Shown in pieces: positions 1-8,325 of a stretch of 64,000 nt of DNA (positions are counted from its first letter, which is position 1; each line of letters opens with the position of its first letter). The stretch comes from Oceanospirillales bacterium (GTDB lineage: Bacteria; Pseudomonadota; Gammaproteobacteria; Pseudomonadales; Balneatricaceae). The stretch lies in contig JAAEYW010000003.1 of assembly GCA_018223185.1 (NCBI GenBank), positions 214,074-278,073 on the forward strand, in the 5' to 3' direction. The translations under genes and the position numbers were made by a program. Under the pieces are notes generated by a model, which ran no database searches, was not told the DNA's origin, and was given only the letters and a program-made list of their open reading frames with translations.

Positions 1-499
1 CCTGGTCGCTCAGAAGGCGGTAGCACTGTTCAAGATACTCTTTCTGTAATTGCTGATGCTGCATGCCGCTATCACTGAACAGGTCGGTAAAGATCAGATC
101 CGAAGGCGTGCTTTCCTGGCAGAGGTATTCCAGTGCATCGCTAATGGTGATGGTCAGGCGTCGGGTGTCCGGCAACAGAAAATATTCACTGGCGATATCC
201 CGCACCTGTTGTCTGAGTTCAGCAACACAGATCTGTAAACTGTCGGAATAACTCAGCAGTGCATGCACCAGCGATCCGCCGCCCAGACCCAACATCAGCG
301 CCCGCTGCGGATCGGGCTGGTATAATAATCCCAGCAGCATCGCTTGCAGATACTGATAGACAGGGTATTCCGGGCGACTGCGTTCAATACGACTCTGTTC
401 ACCCCCGGAACCAAAACTCATGTAGCGATAGGGGCCATCATCGTAGACGTAGATAGGGCCATATTCATCAAAGTTGCGGGCGATCTCAGTTCCCTGCAT
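1..499 (-). CDS. Spermidine synthase-like protein (partial, C terminus outside window)
   Basis: The frame is open from an ATG at 499 to the window edge, giving the first 166 residues of a Rossmann-fold aminopropyltransferase/methyltransferase-like protein. Visible features are a glycine-rich nucleotide-binding motif I (LMLGLGGGSL, residues 68-77), an acidic residue after the next strand (CVAEL, about 91-95), and a third motif DLIFTDLFSD (134-143). These match polyamine synthase-like proteins of about 240-250 residues, so roughly a third is missing. Many such single-domain homologues lack proven aminopropyltransferase activity, so the substrate is left open. Confidence 0.8.
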   Translation of the reverse strand, partial: MQGTEIARNFDEYGPIYVYDDGPYRYMSFGSGGEQSRIERSRPEYPVYQYLQAMLLGLLYQPDPQRALMLGLGGGSLVHALLSYSDSLQICVAELRQQVRDIASEYFLLPDTRRLTITISDALEYLCQESTPSDLIFTDLFSDSGMQHQQLQKEYLEQCYRLLSDQ

Positions 500-684
500 A
501 TTTAGTGTCCTGGATAGTACTCAAAACATTATCTCCAACACAGGATTCTCTGCATGCGTGTCCGTCATAATGGTGGCAACACAGCTGTGGTAAATTGTGG
601 CTATGTATGTTGCGTTGCAAAATAGATGTTGATCTGGGTCATTATTTGGGGGGCGAAGTGTAAATCTGTTCAATTATTTTCTCA

Positions 685-724
685 TTAGTTGATTCTTTTT
701 CATATCAACTAACTACTTAGTTGA
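685..724. promoter_or_regulatory. Candidate operator: TTAGTTGAT inverted repeat plus third half-site
   Basis: TTAGTTGAT (685-693) and its exact inverse ATCAACTAA (704-712) are separated by 10 bases, and a third TTAGTTGA copy follows at 717-724. The group lies in the 300-base gap between the divergent spermidine-synthase-like gene and the Cys-rich gene, about 75-115 bases before the start of the latter. Three copies of one half-site suggest a dimeric regulator. No regulator gene is adjacent, so the binding protein is unknown. I see no gene in 500-799. Confidence 0.45.
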
Positions 725-799
725 ACGGAAAGAAGAAACAGTTTGATCTATTATTACCTGCCTGCAGTAAGGATAAAAACAAAAAAGTGGGAGAAACTC

Positions 800-1018
800 A
801 TGAAGCAAAGTCAGTTGGTGCTGGCGCATTGTATCGGTTGTGGTTGTGATGATCATCATAGCTGCGACACGGATTATGGTAAGTGTACCTGGATCATTGT
901 TGACCGGGAACTGAATGTCGGCGTGTGCAGTGGTTGTGAAGAGGCGCTGGCTGCCTGGCAGCAGGGGGCTAGAACGGCCGCTGCGGTTCAGGCGCAGGTG
1001 CTGAATCGTCACGGTTAA
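800..1018 (+). CDS. Small Cys-rich, probably zinc-binding protein
   Basis: The ATG at 800 follows a GGGAG ribosome site and gives 72 residues; an upstream in-frame ATG at 743 has no such site. Seven cysteines (residues 11, 14, 16, 22, 29, 43, 46) are arranged as CxxCxC, then single cysteines, then CxxC, with two adjacent histidines at 19-20. This resembles a compact zinc-ribbon-like fold seen in uncharacterised proteobacterial proteins of this size. The last 25 residues are Ala/Gln-rich and probably helical. Function is unknown. A strong terminator follows. Confidence 0.75.
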   Translation: MKQSQLVLAHCIGCGCDDHHSCDTDYGKCTWIIVDRELNVGVCSGCEEALAAWQQGARTAAAVQAQVLNRHG

Positions 1019-1041
1019 CTGTTCAGACTAAAAATAATAAA

Positions 1042-1068
1042 AAAGAAGGAGCCTCGGGCTCCTTCTTT
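1042..1068. terminator. Bidirectional rho-independent terminator
   Basis: A perfect 12-bp stem (1042-1053 with 1057-1068) closes a 3-base loop. It carries A-runs on the left and T-runs on the right, so it can terminate both the Cys-rich gene (+) and the DUF1329 gene (-). Confidence 0.9.
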
Positions 1069-1084
1069 ACATTCTGCAGGCGGA

Positions 1085-2437
1085 TTAACGAATACCCAAC
1101 CGGCGGATCGCCTGTGGCGTAAAGTCACTGTGCTTGAAGCGAGCGTTAAAGTCGAACCCGTCGCCTTCCTCATTGGTCAGGCTGCCCACCAGATAGCGCC
1201 CGGACTGCAGGTCATAGAGTGCCTCAGCGGTTAACCAGGGAACCTGAGCATCCAGATACTGCATCTCATGAGCTTCGCCGACGCGCCATAACTGACCACG
1301 GCCATCATAGTGATCGACAATAGCCGCCTGCCAGGTATCTTCATCAATGTAGAACACCCGTTTAGCATAGATATGACGCGCACCCTCTTTTAGTGTTGCT
1401 TCCACTTTCCATACCCGGTGCAGTTCATAACGCGTGTGGTCCGGGTTCATATGACCCTTCTGCAGGATATCGCTGTATTTCAGGTTGCGGTCAGCCAGCT
1501 TGTAGCTGTTGTAAGGGATGTAGATCTCCTCTTTGCCCGCAAGTGTCCAGTCGTACAGATCGGGCGCGCCGTTAAACATATCCAGATTGTCAGAGGTACG
1601 CTGCCCATCAGACGCCGTGCCCGGGGCATCGTAGGCGATTTGTGGCGCCCGGCGAACCCGGCGTTGCCCGGCATTGTAAATCCATGCCTGACGTGACTTG
1701 GCGACCTGGTTCTGGGCTTCATGAACCAGCAGCACATTGCCGGTCAGTCGGGCAGGTGCCTGAATCTCCTGAATAAAGTAGAACAGGATATTATCATCCT
1801 GTTCGGTACGTCCCACTTTCAGGTAACTGGGCCAGGACATCTTTTCGGTAATTTTCACCGGAACGAAGTTGCCGTTCTCATGCACCGGTACCTGTACGAA
1901 GGTACGCTCAAGTGCACCACCGCGATAACGCGACATATGGTTCCAGATGACCTCGAGACCATTCTGAGGAATCGGAAAGGGGATCCCCTCAAGGGTATTC
2001 GCACTTAACCCGTTACCGTTATCCATCAGTTCTGACTGCAACGCATTTTTCCGGGCATTGTCATACTGGGATGGCGGCAGGGAAGCGCTGCGATGGGTCG
2101 GATAAATATTCATCCGAAAGGAATCTGGATATTTGGCAAACAGCGCCAACTGACCCGGTGTCAGGTGTTGTTTATACTCTGCAGCGTTCGCGGCTGACAG
2201 GGTTACCAGTGGTTGTTCACCGGCATAGGGGTCTTTAAAGCGTTCCCCTCCGGCAGGCAAACCGCCATCCCATGCCGGAATGGTTCCGGCGGCGTTGCCA
2301 GCCATCTCGGCCCCCATCGGGGTTAATGATGCACCCAGCTTGGCGGCTTCGGCATCTGAAACAGCGGCCAGTGTTTGCAGGCTTAAACTTAATCCCAGGG
2401 CTGAGCCAAGGATCAGGGCAGTCGATCTGTAATTCAT
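1085..2437 (-). CDS. DUF1329 envelope protein
   Basis: 450 residues with a Sec signal peptide (cleavage after about residue 25, LQTLAA). Sequence features such as LTPMGAEMAGNAAGTIPAW and the later tryptophan-rich strands match the DUF1329 family, a LolA/LolB-like fold of about 450 residues. These proteins are almost always encoded beside a DUF1302 protein, as here: the DUF1302 stop is 25 bases upstream, so the two are co-transcribed. Family members are linked to outer-membrane traffic of hydrophobic compounds (terpenes, steroids, lipids) in proteobacteria. The substrate cannot be told from sequence. Confidence 0.92.
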   Translation of the reverse strand: MNYRSTALILGSALGLSLSLQTLAAVSDAEAAKLGASLTPMGAEMAGNAAGTIPAWDGGLPAGGERFKDPYAGEQPLVTLSAANAAEYKQHLTPGQLALFAKYPDSFRMNIYPTHRSASLPPSQYDNARKNALQSELMDNGNGLSANTLEGIPFPIPQNGLEVIWNHMSRYRGGALERTFVQVPVHENGNFVPVKITEKMSWPSYLKVGRTEQDDNILFYFIQEIQAPARLTGNVLLVHEAQNQVAKSRQAWIYNAGQRRVRRAPQIAYDAPGTASDGQRTSDNLDMFNGAPDLYDWTLAGKEEIYIPYNSYKLADRNLKYSDILQKGHMNPDHTRYELHRVWKVEATLKEGARHIYAKRVFYIDEDTWQAAIVDHYDGRGQLWRVGEAHEMQYLDAQVPWLTAEALYDLQSGRYLVGSLTNEEGDGFDFNARFKHSDFTPQAIRRLGIR

Positions 2438-2462
2438 AATGTTCTCCTGTAACCCTTAACGC

Positions 2463-4316
2463 TTAGAAAGAAACTGACGCACTGAGTGACAGGAAGTCAC
2501 GGTCATCAATAGCGTTAAAGTCACCCCCATAGAAGTTGGTGTAGCCCAGTTGTACCTGGTATTGGTTCAGGTAATCGGCGGTGAGGCTAATTGTTGCTGT
2601 TTTTTCGCCTTCGTTAAAGGCTGCACCGGGTTGAGGGCCATAGCCCTCAATACCATGTTTAAAGCTGATTTCAGGTTTGAGGTTAACCCCGGCAAAGGCA
2701 TTCGGGTAGGTGAGATTTGCCCGGACAACGTAACCGAAGGAGTCCTGGGTTACAAACCCTTCTGTATCCCCCGGGGTATAACCAAAGATACCGTTCCGGC
2801 CATATTTCAGTGCGGTTGCACTCTCATCAAGGTCGTGTACATGGGTCCAGCCCAGTTCACCAATCAGAGTCATACGGCTGGCCCCCATCACCTGGTCAAC
2901 AAATTTCACAAAGCTGGTTTGTACCTGGGTGATATCAAAAGTACTGTAGCCATGAATATCCTCACCATAGCCAGTTGAAGCAATCAGTGAGTTAGCAGGA
3001 TTGTTGCCTGATACTGCTGGGTTACCCAATGAAAGCATTGCGGTAACCAGCATCGGTCCATTCATCTGTAGAGGGACATCCATCTTATGGCTGATCTCTC
3101 CTGACCAGGCAACATCGCCCAGACTGGTGCTGAAGCTAAGCCCAACCAGTTTGGTATCTTCAGGGTATTCGACAAAATACTGCGACTGGAAAACGCCTAA
3201 CTGGCCCAGCGTACCCAGTGAAACAAGATCGGTTTTAATACCACTGATCAGCGGTAGCCGGCTGTGATATTTCGCCAGATACAGGCCAAACTCAGTACTG
3301 TTTAGCTCCTCGGCAAAATAGCGGAAGGCAACACCAAATTGACCGTTATCATCTGCTTCTCTGATTCCGTCTGCGGCTCTGTTTACTACTAGGTCAGTGT
3401 AAAAAGGAGGGCTGCCATCAAACGTGTTGAAATAAACAGAGTCCGGCGACTTGGTAACAGCCAGTGCAGGGTCTTCACTGAGAACCCGAATACCGTTACA
3501 GCCTTCTGCAGTAAAGTCATTTGTTGAAAAATACGTACCGCAGCCGTCAATGGCGGTTTTTTCCCACTCTAACTGGTAGAAACCTTCAATACTCAGGTTA
3601 TCGGTCAGGCCCAGTGAGGCAAAGGCCATGTTAACCGGTAGCAGCCCTTCTTTTACTTCTGCTCCTGCGCGACGAAATGCACTTACATCGAACGGGTTGA
3701 TAACGTTAATTCCGCCCTGTATGAAAGTGCTTTCTCCCCAGTTCACTACCTGACGGCCGACACGGATGTCGAAAGGTTTATCATTGATATCAAATGAACC
3801 AAAAACATAAGCGTCCAGAATTTCTGCGCCGGAGAATTTGGCATAATCATTAAAGCCGGTGTCATCCAGTGAGGTGTTTGACGCGTATCCATTTGGAATA
3901 TTGCCGTGGTTAGCGTTGCCTTCATTCAGGGCATAGTCGTACCAGTATTTACCGCGGATGAAGACGCCGATGTTGTCCTTGCTCAGCTGGAGATCATGGA
4001 CGCCTTTAAATACAGTTGAGAAGGCATCGCCTTTGGAATAGTTCTGGGTACCATCGTCGGATGAACCTGAGCCTGCACTGGTACCAAAGTTAGCTTCAGA
4101 GATCAGGCCCTCGTTCGGATTGCTTAAGCGCCAGCTCGATCCAAACGACAGTTGTGAATCAAATCGTCCTTCGATCTCTCCGAGGTTGAATTCTACAGCG
4201 GTTGCCGGTCCGGCGATTGAGGCTGTCAGCATTGCCAGGGTAACACTTCGTGCAAGTTTGCTTCGCACAGGAGTGGCACGCCAGGGTTCTGACGTTCGTA
4301 TTGATCTCTTTGCCAT
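2463..4316 (-). CDS. DUF1302 outer-membrane protein
   Basis: 617 residues. A signal peptide of about 40 residues ends in PATA before VEFNLGEIEGRFDSQ. The body is rich in alternating aromatic/polar strands and ends in SLSASVSF with a C-terminal Phe, typical of outer-membrane beta-barrels. The family is DUF1302, about 550-650 residues, whose usual partner DUF1329 is the next gene. It is read away from an AraC regulator at 4588. The pair probably forms an outer-membrane conduit for a hydrophobic substrate; that role is inferred from the family. Confidence 0.92.
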   Translation of the reverse strand: MAKRSIRTSEPWRATPVRSKLARSVTLAMLTASIAGPATAVEFNLGEIEGRFDSQLSFGSSWRLSNPNEGLISEANFGTSAGSGSSDDGTQNYSKGDAFSTVFKGVHDLQLSKDNIGVFIRGKYWYDYALNEGNANHGNIPNGYASNTSLDDTGFNDYAKFSGAEILDAYVFGSFDINDKPFDIRVGRQVVNWGESTFIQGGINVINPFDVSAFRRAGAEVKEGLLPVNMAFASLGLTDNLSIEGFYQLEWEKTAIDGCGTYFSTNDFTAEGCNGIRVLSEDPALAVTKSPDSVYFNTFDGSPPFYTDLVVNRAADGIREADDNGQFGVAFRYFAEELNSTEFGLYLAKYHSRLPLISGIKTDLVSLGTLGQLGVFQSQYFVEYPEDTKLVGLSFSTSLGDVAWSGEISHKMDVPLQMNGPMLVTAMLSLGNPAVSGNNPANSLIASTGYGEDIHGYSTFDITQVQTSFVKFVDQVMGASRMTLIGELGWTHVHDLDESATALKYGRNGIFGYTPGDTEGFVTQDSFGYVVRANLTYPNAFAGVNLKPEISFKHGIEGYGPQPGAAFNEGEKTATISLTADYLNQYQVQLGYTNFYGGDFNAIDDRDFLSLSASVSF

Positions 4317-4464
4317 TCAGTTCACCTTTTCGGTAACTTGTTATTTTTTTGTGTATTCAGTCCGCCTGCCTTAACTTCAGGTTACCAGGCTCGGTGATTG
4401 TAATTTGAAGTTAAAGCAGACTAGATAATCCTTCAGCAGGGGGTGTTTTCTCAATAACAATAGC

Positions 4465-4481
4465 TGTCATTTTCACTGACA
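4465..4481. promoter_or_regulatory. Inverted repeat in the DUF1302/AraC divergent promoter region
   Basis: TGTCA (4465-4469) and TGACA (4477-4481) form a 5-bp inverted repeat in the 271-base gap between the divergent DUF1302 and AraC genes. The region is AT-rich and must hold both promoters. This is a weak candidate operator for the adjacent AraC protein. Confidence 0.25.
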
Positions 4482-4587
4482 AAAAATGTCTGGGCTGTTT
4501 TTTTGGTTTTTCATGATATAAGTTAAAAGTATGTTATACGAATTTCTTTAACTGAACAAAAATAACAACAAAGTTGAGATTAAAAGG

Positions 4588-5655
4588 ATGGAAAAAACCA
4601 TCAACGTTCCAACAGGTTATGTACGTTATCTTCTGTCTCAGGTTGAAAAGCAGGGTTACAATCTTGATGAACTATTGGCTGTTGTCGGGATTGATCCGAC
4701 AGAAATAGAACAGCGAACTGAATTTTCTGCTATCAAATTCGGTCAGCTATATCAGCGGATCATGTGGACTGCGCAGGATGAGTCTTTTGGCATGGTGTCA
4801 GGGGGCCGGGTACCTAATGGTACTTTCCGGATGATGTGCCACGCGATCATTCACTGCCCGACACTGGAGCGGGCGATCTATCGGTGCAGTGCTTTTTATG
4901 AGATCTGTCGCGGCACGAAGGTAAAACCCTATCTGGTGCGCAAAGGGCGTTATGCGAAGCTTTCCTTTGCTCCGGTCAGTACCGTCCCCGGAAAAGAGGT
5001 GCGGGAGATGTTGCAGAATGAAGCGCCTGCGGTTGTGCGTACCGGGTTGTCGATGTGGCATCATTTTATCAGTTGGCTGATTGGTTCCCGGCTGGATTTG
5101 AAAGCGGCCTATTTTACCTTTCCCTGTCAGGAGGACAGTTATCATTATGAGACACTGTTTCAGTCAGAAATAAAGTTTGATCAGCATGATAATGCGATCG
5201 TTTTTCCTGCCCGCTATCTTGATTATCCCATTATCCAGAATGACGAAAGCCTACGGGGATTTTTACAAACAGCCCCTTATCAGTTGATTGTTATGGTGGA
5301 TAACGATCAGAGTCTGCGTTCGCAGGTGAAAGTGATGCTGGGTAAGGATTTTAGTCGTGAACTGCCAGGGGCTGAAGAGGTGGCATTTAAACTGAATATG
5401 TCGGTTTCAACATTGCGCCGTCGTCTTGCAGAGGAGAACAGCTCTTATCAGAAGATTAAGGATGAGTGTCGTAAGAAAGCGGCGATAAACTATATGGACT
5501 CCCCGCAACTGTCGATCAATGACGTGGCAGCCCTGATGGGATTTGATGAGCCCTCCGCATTTTTCCGTTCGTTTAAGAAGTGGACCGGAATGACACCGGG
5601 CGAGTATCGCCGCAGTGAAACCTATGGTGAGAAGTACAGTCTAGGAATGAGCTGA
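4588..5655 (+). CDS. AraC-family transcriptional regulator (arabinose-binding-type N terminus)
   Basis: 355 residues. The N-terminal ~200 residues resemble the AraC arabinose-binding-like domain found in OruR/ArgR-type regulators. The C-terminal ~100 residues carry two helix-turn-helix units; the second contains INDVAALMGFDEPSAFFRSF followed by KKWTGMTPGEYRR, the AraC signature. It is divergent from the DUF1302-DUF1329 operon, which is its most likely target. The tRNA cluster downstream has its own promoter. Confidence 0.93.
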   Translation: MEKTINVPTGYVRYLLSQVEKQGYNLDELLAVVGIDPTEIEQRTEFSAIKFGQLYQRIMWTAQDESFGMVSGGRVPNGTFRMMCHAIIHCPTLERAIYRCSAFYEICRGTKVKPYLVRKGRYAKLSFAPVSTVPGKEVREMLQNEAPAVVRTGLSMWHHFISWLIGSRLDLKAAYFTFPCQEDSYHYETLFQSEIKFDQHDNAIVFPARYLDYPIIQNDESLRGFLQTAPYQLIVMVDNDQSLRSQVKVMLGKDFSRELPGAEEVAFKLNMSVSTLRRRLAEENSSYQKIKDECRKKAAINYMDSPQLSINDVAALMGFDEPSAFFRSFKKWTGMTPGEYRRSETYGEKYSLGMS

Positions 5656-5728
5656 TCGTTCCAGACATTCATCGGTACTCCGATCTGGAAAAAATCTGCA
5701 AAAAATTAATTTTTTGCCTTCTACAGTA

Positions 5729-5756
5729 TTGACACAAACGCGGAATCCTTTAATAT
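5729..5756 (+). promoter_or_regulatory. Sigma-70 promoter of the tRNA cluster
   Basis: A consensus -35 TTGACA (5729-5734) and a -10 TAATAT (5751-5756) are separated by 16 bases. Transcription would start near 5763, a few bases before tRNA-Ser. The three tRNAs follow closely without another promoter. Confidence 0.85.
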
Positions 5757-5769
5757 ACGCCACCTCACT

Positions 5770-5860
5770 GGAGGGGTGGCTGAGTGGTCGAAAGCACTGG
5801 TCTTGAAAACCAGCGAGGGTTGATAGCCCTCCCAGGGTTCGAATCCCTGCCCCTCCGCCA
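5770..5860 (+). tRNA. tRNA-Ser (anticodon TGA)
   Basis: A 91-base class II tRNA with long variable arm. The acceptor GGAGGGG pairs with CCCCTCC before G and an encoded CCA end. The anticodon loop is CTTGAAA, reading UCA codons. Confidence 0.98.
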
Positions 5861-5875
5861 CAGTGAGAACGTTGT

Positions 5876-5951
5876 TCCTCGATAGCTCAGTTGGTAGAGC
5901 AGTAGACTGTTAATCTATTGGTCGCTGGTTCGAGTCCAGCTCGAGGAGCCA
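5876..5951 (+). tRNA. tRNA-Asn (anticodon GTT)
   Basis: 76 bases. The acceptor TCCTCGA pairs with TCGAGGA, followed by G and an encoded CCA. The anticodon loop holds GTT. It begins 15 bases after tRNA-Ser. Confidence 0.98.
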
Positions 5952-5955
5952 CAAC

Positions 5956-6031
5956 GGGTCGTTAGCTCAGTTGGTAGAGCAGTTGGCTTTTAACCAATTG
6001 GTCATAGGTTCGAATCCTATACGACCCACCA
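5956..6031 (+). tRNA. tRNA-Lys (anticodon TTT)
   Basis: 76 bases. The acceptor GGGTCGT pairs with ACGACCC, followed by A and an encoded CCA. The anticodon loop holds TTT. It starts 4 bases after tRNA-Asn. The last 19 bases plus 6 following bases are repeated twice downstream. Confidence 0.98.
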
Positions 6032-6043
6032 CTTCTACTAAAT

Positions 6044-6066
6044 AGCCACCATCGGGTGGTTTTTTT
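6044..6066 (+). terminator. Terminator after tRNA-Lys
   Basis: The stem CCACC/GGTGG (about 6046-6059) is followed by seven Ts. It sits 13 bases after the tRNA-Lys CCA, before the repeat units. Confidence 0.8.
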
Positions 6067-6202
6067 GTGCCTGAAATTTATGGCACATATAGGATGAGAA
6101 CCTATAGGTTCGATTCGAGCCGCTTTTTGGCGAGAAAACATCGGAGCCTGCGACGATGGCCCGAAGGGCGTAGTAATCCTATACGACCCACCACTTCTAA
6201 AT

Positions 6203-6241
6203 TAAGCCGCTACTCTTGATTAGAGATTAGGCGGTTTTTTT
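6203..6241 (+). terminator. Terminator of first tRNA-Lys repeat unit
   Basis: AAGCCGC (6204-6210) pairs with GCGGTTT (6231-6237), enclosing a smaller CTC/GAG hairpin, and a run of Ts follows. It lies just after the tRNA-end copy of repeat unit 1. Confidence 0.65.
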
Positions 6242-6388
6242 ACGTCTGTAGAAAAGTAATACGATGCTGAGCGTATAGGGTGAGAACCGTAAGGTTCGAT
6301 TCGAGCCGTTTTTTGGTGAGAAAACATCGTAGCCTGCGATGATGGCCCGAAGAGCGCAGTAATCCTATACGACCCACCACTTCTACAT

Positions 6389-6427
6389 TAAGCCGCTGCT
6401 CTTGATTAGAGATCAGGCGGTTTTTTT
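6389..6427 (+). terminator. Terminator of second tRNA-Lys repeat unit
   Basis: This has the same structure as the terminator of unit 1, with a few base changes in the loop and the same T-run after GCGG. Confidence 0.65.
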
Positions 6428-6570
6428 ACGTCTGGATTTTATGGCACATAGAAAACCTGTTCTTAAAAAATAGGATTCGATTTCATGCGGTGCTTCTGAG
6501 TCTGGCTGCCCGTACTTTTTCTCTGTGCTCTCAGGGTTCACTGTGGTAAAAATGCTCTCATTATCTCTGG

Positions 6571-6586
6571 CTGCCGGATCCGGCAG
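6571..6586. repeat. 16-base perfect palindrome upstream of greB
   Basis: CTGCCGGATCCGGCAG reads the same on both strands and lies about 70 bases before the greB start. It could be an operator or part of the leader; no regulator is indicated. Confidence 0.4.
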
Positions 6587-6655
6587 CGTAAGCCGTCACT
6601 GAGATGTCAATCCGGGCGTCTGCAGAGATCATTGATGTGAAGGTAGTATTAGCTG

Positions 6656-7132
6656 ATGAGAGCACGATTAATTACCCAGGAAGGCTACGATAAGCTCAAA
6701 GAGGAGCTGGATTTTCTGTGGCGAAAAGAACGCCCTGAGGTCACTCAGAAGGTTACCTGGGCTGCCAGCCTCGGCGATCGCAGTGAGAATGCGGACTATC
6801 AGTATAATAAAAAGCGTTTACGGGAGATTGATCGCCGGGTCAGATACCTGCGTAAATGTATTGATGAGCTGGGCGTTGTTAATTATGCGCCGGAACAGGA
6901 GGGCAGAGTCTTCTTTGGTGCATGGGTTGAGATTGAGAACGATGCCGGTGAGACGAAGCGTTTTCGTATTGTCGGCTATGATGAAATTTTTGAGCGAAAA
7001 GATTACATCTCTATCGATTCGCCTATGGCCCGGGGCTTGCTGAAAAAAGAAGTGGGTGATGAGGTGGTGGTTAAGACTCCGGCCGGTGAAGCGTGCTGGT
7101 ATATTAATGAGATCGAGTACGTTAAGTCTTAA
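6656..7132 (+). CDS. greB: Transcription elongation factor GreB
   Basis: 158 residues, full length. GreB rescues backtracked RNA polymerase by stimulating transcript cleavage through the secondary channel. The N-terminal coiled coil carries the GDRSENADY tip region (about 40-50) with acidic residues, and the C-terminal FKBP-like globular part includes VGDEVVVKTPAGEACWYINEIEY. The basic patch and the length fit GreB rather than GreA. An AAGGT site lies about 11 bases before the ATG. The gene stands alone; yeiH faces it. Confidence 0.96.
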   Translation: MRARLITQEGYDKLKEELDFLWRKERPEVTQKVTWAASLGDRSENADYQYNKKRLREIDRRVRYLRKCIDELGVVNYAPEQEGRVFFGAWVEIENDAGETKRFRIVGYDEIFERKDYISIDSPMARGLLKKEVGDEVVVKTPAGEACWYINEIEYVKS

Positions 7133-7156
7133 CTGTGCTTCTCTTTTGTGTTTCTC

Positions 7157-7192
7157 TGCTTTGATTGCTTTGATTGCTTTGATTGCTTTGAT
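7157..7192. repeat. Four tandem copies of TGCTTTGAT
   Basis: Four exact 9-base units lie between the convergent greB and yeiH genes. This is a short-period repeat prone to slippage, in non-coding DNA. Confidence 0.85.
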
Positions 7193-7216
7193 GGGAGGCT
7201 TTGCCCGGCAGCGTTG

Positions 7217-8221
7217 TTAAGTAAAGTCCCTGAACTGGGCGGTAATCAATAGCAGATTCAGAAAGTATCCGCCGAACATCAGCATCAGAAATAGTATCAG
7301 TGCCAGCAGCAAGGGCTTAGGCCCCGCCTGTTTCATCGTTATCCAGCGGGTTTGCAGGCCCAGTGCTGCCATCGCCAGTGCCAGGCAGAACTGGCTGAAC
7401 AGTTTAAGCAGGTATAGCAACGGTTCGGGAATCGCTAGCAGGCTGTTTAGGGCGGTAGCGGCAATAAAGCCGAACACAAACCAGGGGATCATTATTTTCC
7501 CGCCATGAGTCTTACCTTCATCAGAGCGGTTCAGGCCTGAGCTTAGCAGCAGGATAAAGGGGGCCAGCATCATCACTCTGATGAGTTTAACCACCACTGC
7601 TGTCTGAAGCGTTTCTCCACTGATCGATTCCCCTGCCGCAACCGCCTGCGCCACCTCATGTACTGTGCTGCCGATGTAGATGCCGAATGCCTGCTCGCTC
7701 ATACCGGCAAACTGATAGATTAACGGATAGCTGAACATCGCCAGAGTGCCGAACAATACTACGGTGGCTACTGCAACGGAGACATGCTGTTGTCTGGGCT
7801 TCAGGACTGCTTCGGTGGCAAGCACCGCTGCAGCGCCGCAGATAGCGCTGCCAGCCGAAGTGAGGATGGCCACGTCGCGGTGTAGTCTGAAAAAGCGTAT
7901 GCCAATCCAGGTGCCCATAGTAAAGATGGTGAAGATGGTGACCGCGTCCAGTAACAGGGCCTGCCAGCCGACAGCAAATATCTGCTCCAGACTCAGACTA
8001 AAACCAAACAGAACGATGCCGCCACGCAGTAAGCGCTGCTGGCAGAACAGGGTAAACCGGAGGTCTCTCGTGCTGGGTGTACGATGATCGAAATGTCCCC
8101 GGATCATGCCCAGAATAATCGCCAGCGGTAGTGCGCTGAGGCCCATTTTAGCAATGGGTTCCAGGCTTGCCAGTCCAAGTGCCAGAGCAGCAATAATAGG
8201 AAGCAGGATAATTCTGGGCAT
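7217..8221 (-). CDS. yeiH: YeiH-family (UPF0324) putative sulfate exporter
   Basis: 334 residues, almost entirely hydrophobic with about 9-10 transmembrane segments. Family landmarks are GMIRG near residue 40, the SAGSAICGAAAVLA segment (about 122-135) and GSTVHEVAQAVAAG (about 184-197). The family is annotated as putative sulfate exporters. It is divergent from a LysR regulator of the YeiE type, the usual neighbour of yeiH. Confidence 0.9.
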   Translation of the reverse strand: MPRIILLPIIAALALGLASLEPIAKMGLSALPLAIILGMIRGHFDHRTPSTRDLRFTLFCQQRLLRGGIVLFGFSLSLEQIFAVGWQALLLDAVTIFTIFTMGTWIGIRFFRLHRDVAILTSAGSAICGAAAVLATEAVLKPRQQHVSVAVATVVLFGTLAMFSYPLIYQFAGMSEQAFGIYIGSTVHEVAQAVAAGESISGETLQTAVVVKLIRVMMLAPFILLLSSGLNRSDEGKTHGGKIMIPWFVFGFIAATALNSLLAIPEPLLYLLKLFSQFCLALAMAALGLQTRWITMKQAGPKPLLLALILFLMLMFGGYFLNLLLITAQFRDFT

Positions 8222-8325
8222 GGTTCAGGCTCTGGTTGGTATTGGCTGATACAGGCTATCTTCCAATTTCCATAAGCTTAAGTAAAATGGATGTTTTTAA
8301 CATTAGATATAAGAAAAACCGAATA

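Larger units (their letters stand above)
6077..6450 (+). repeat. tRNA-Lys-derived tandem repeat (tyrT/rtT-like)
   Basis: Two units of about 186 bases follow the tRNA-Lys gene. Each has a T-arm-like segment (GGTTCGATTC), a region ending in GGCCCGAAG, then an exact 25-base copy of the tRNA-Lys 3' end plus ACTTCTA context (6175-6199 and 6361-6385; original at 6013-6037), then a hairpin terminator. The 13-base word TTTATGGCACATA flanks the array at 6077-6089 and 6438-6450. The plan matches the E. coli tyrT locus, where repeats carrying the tRNA 3' end give the rtT RNA. No protein-coding frame is convincing in 6032-6655. Confidence 0.8.

Noticed and set aside
6175-6385. Extra tRNA-Lys genes
   Set aside because: Only the last 19 bases of the tRNA are repeated; no acceptor 5' half, D-arm or anticodon arm is present.
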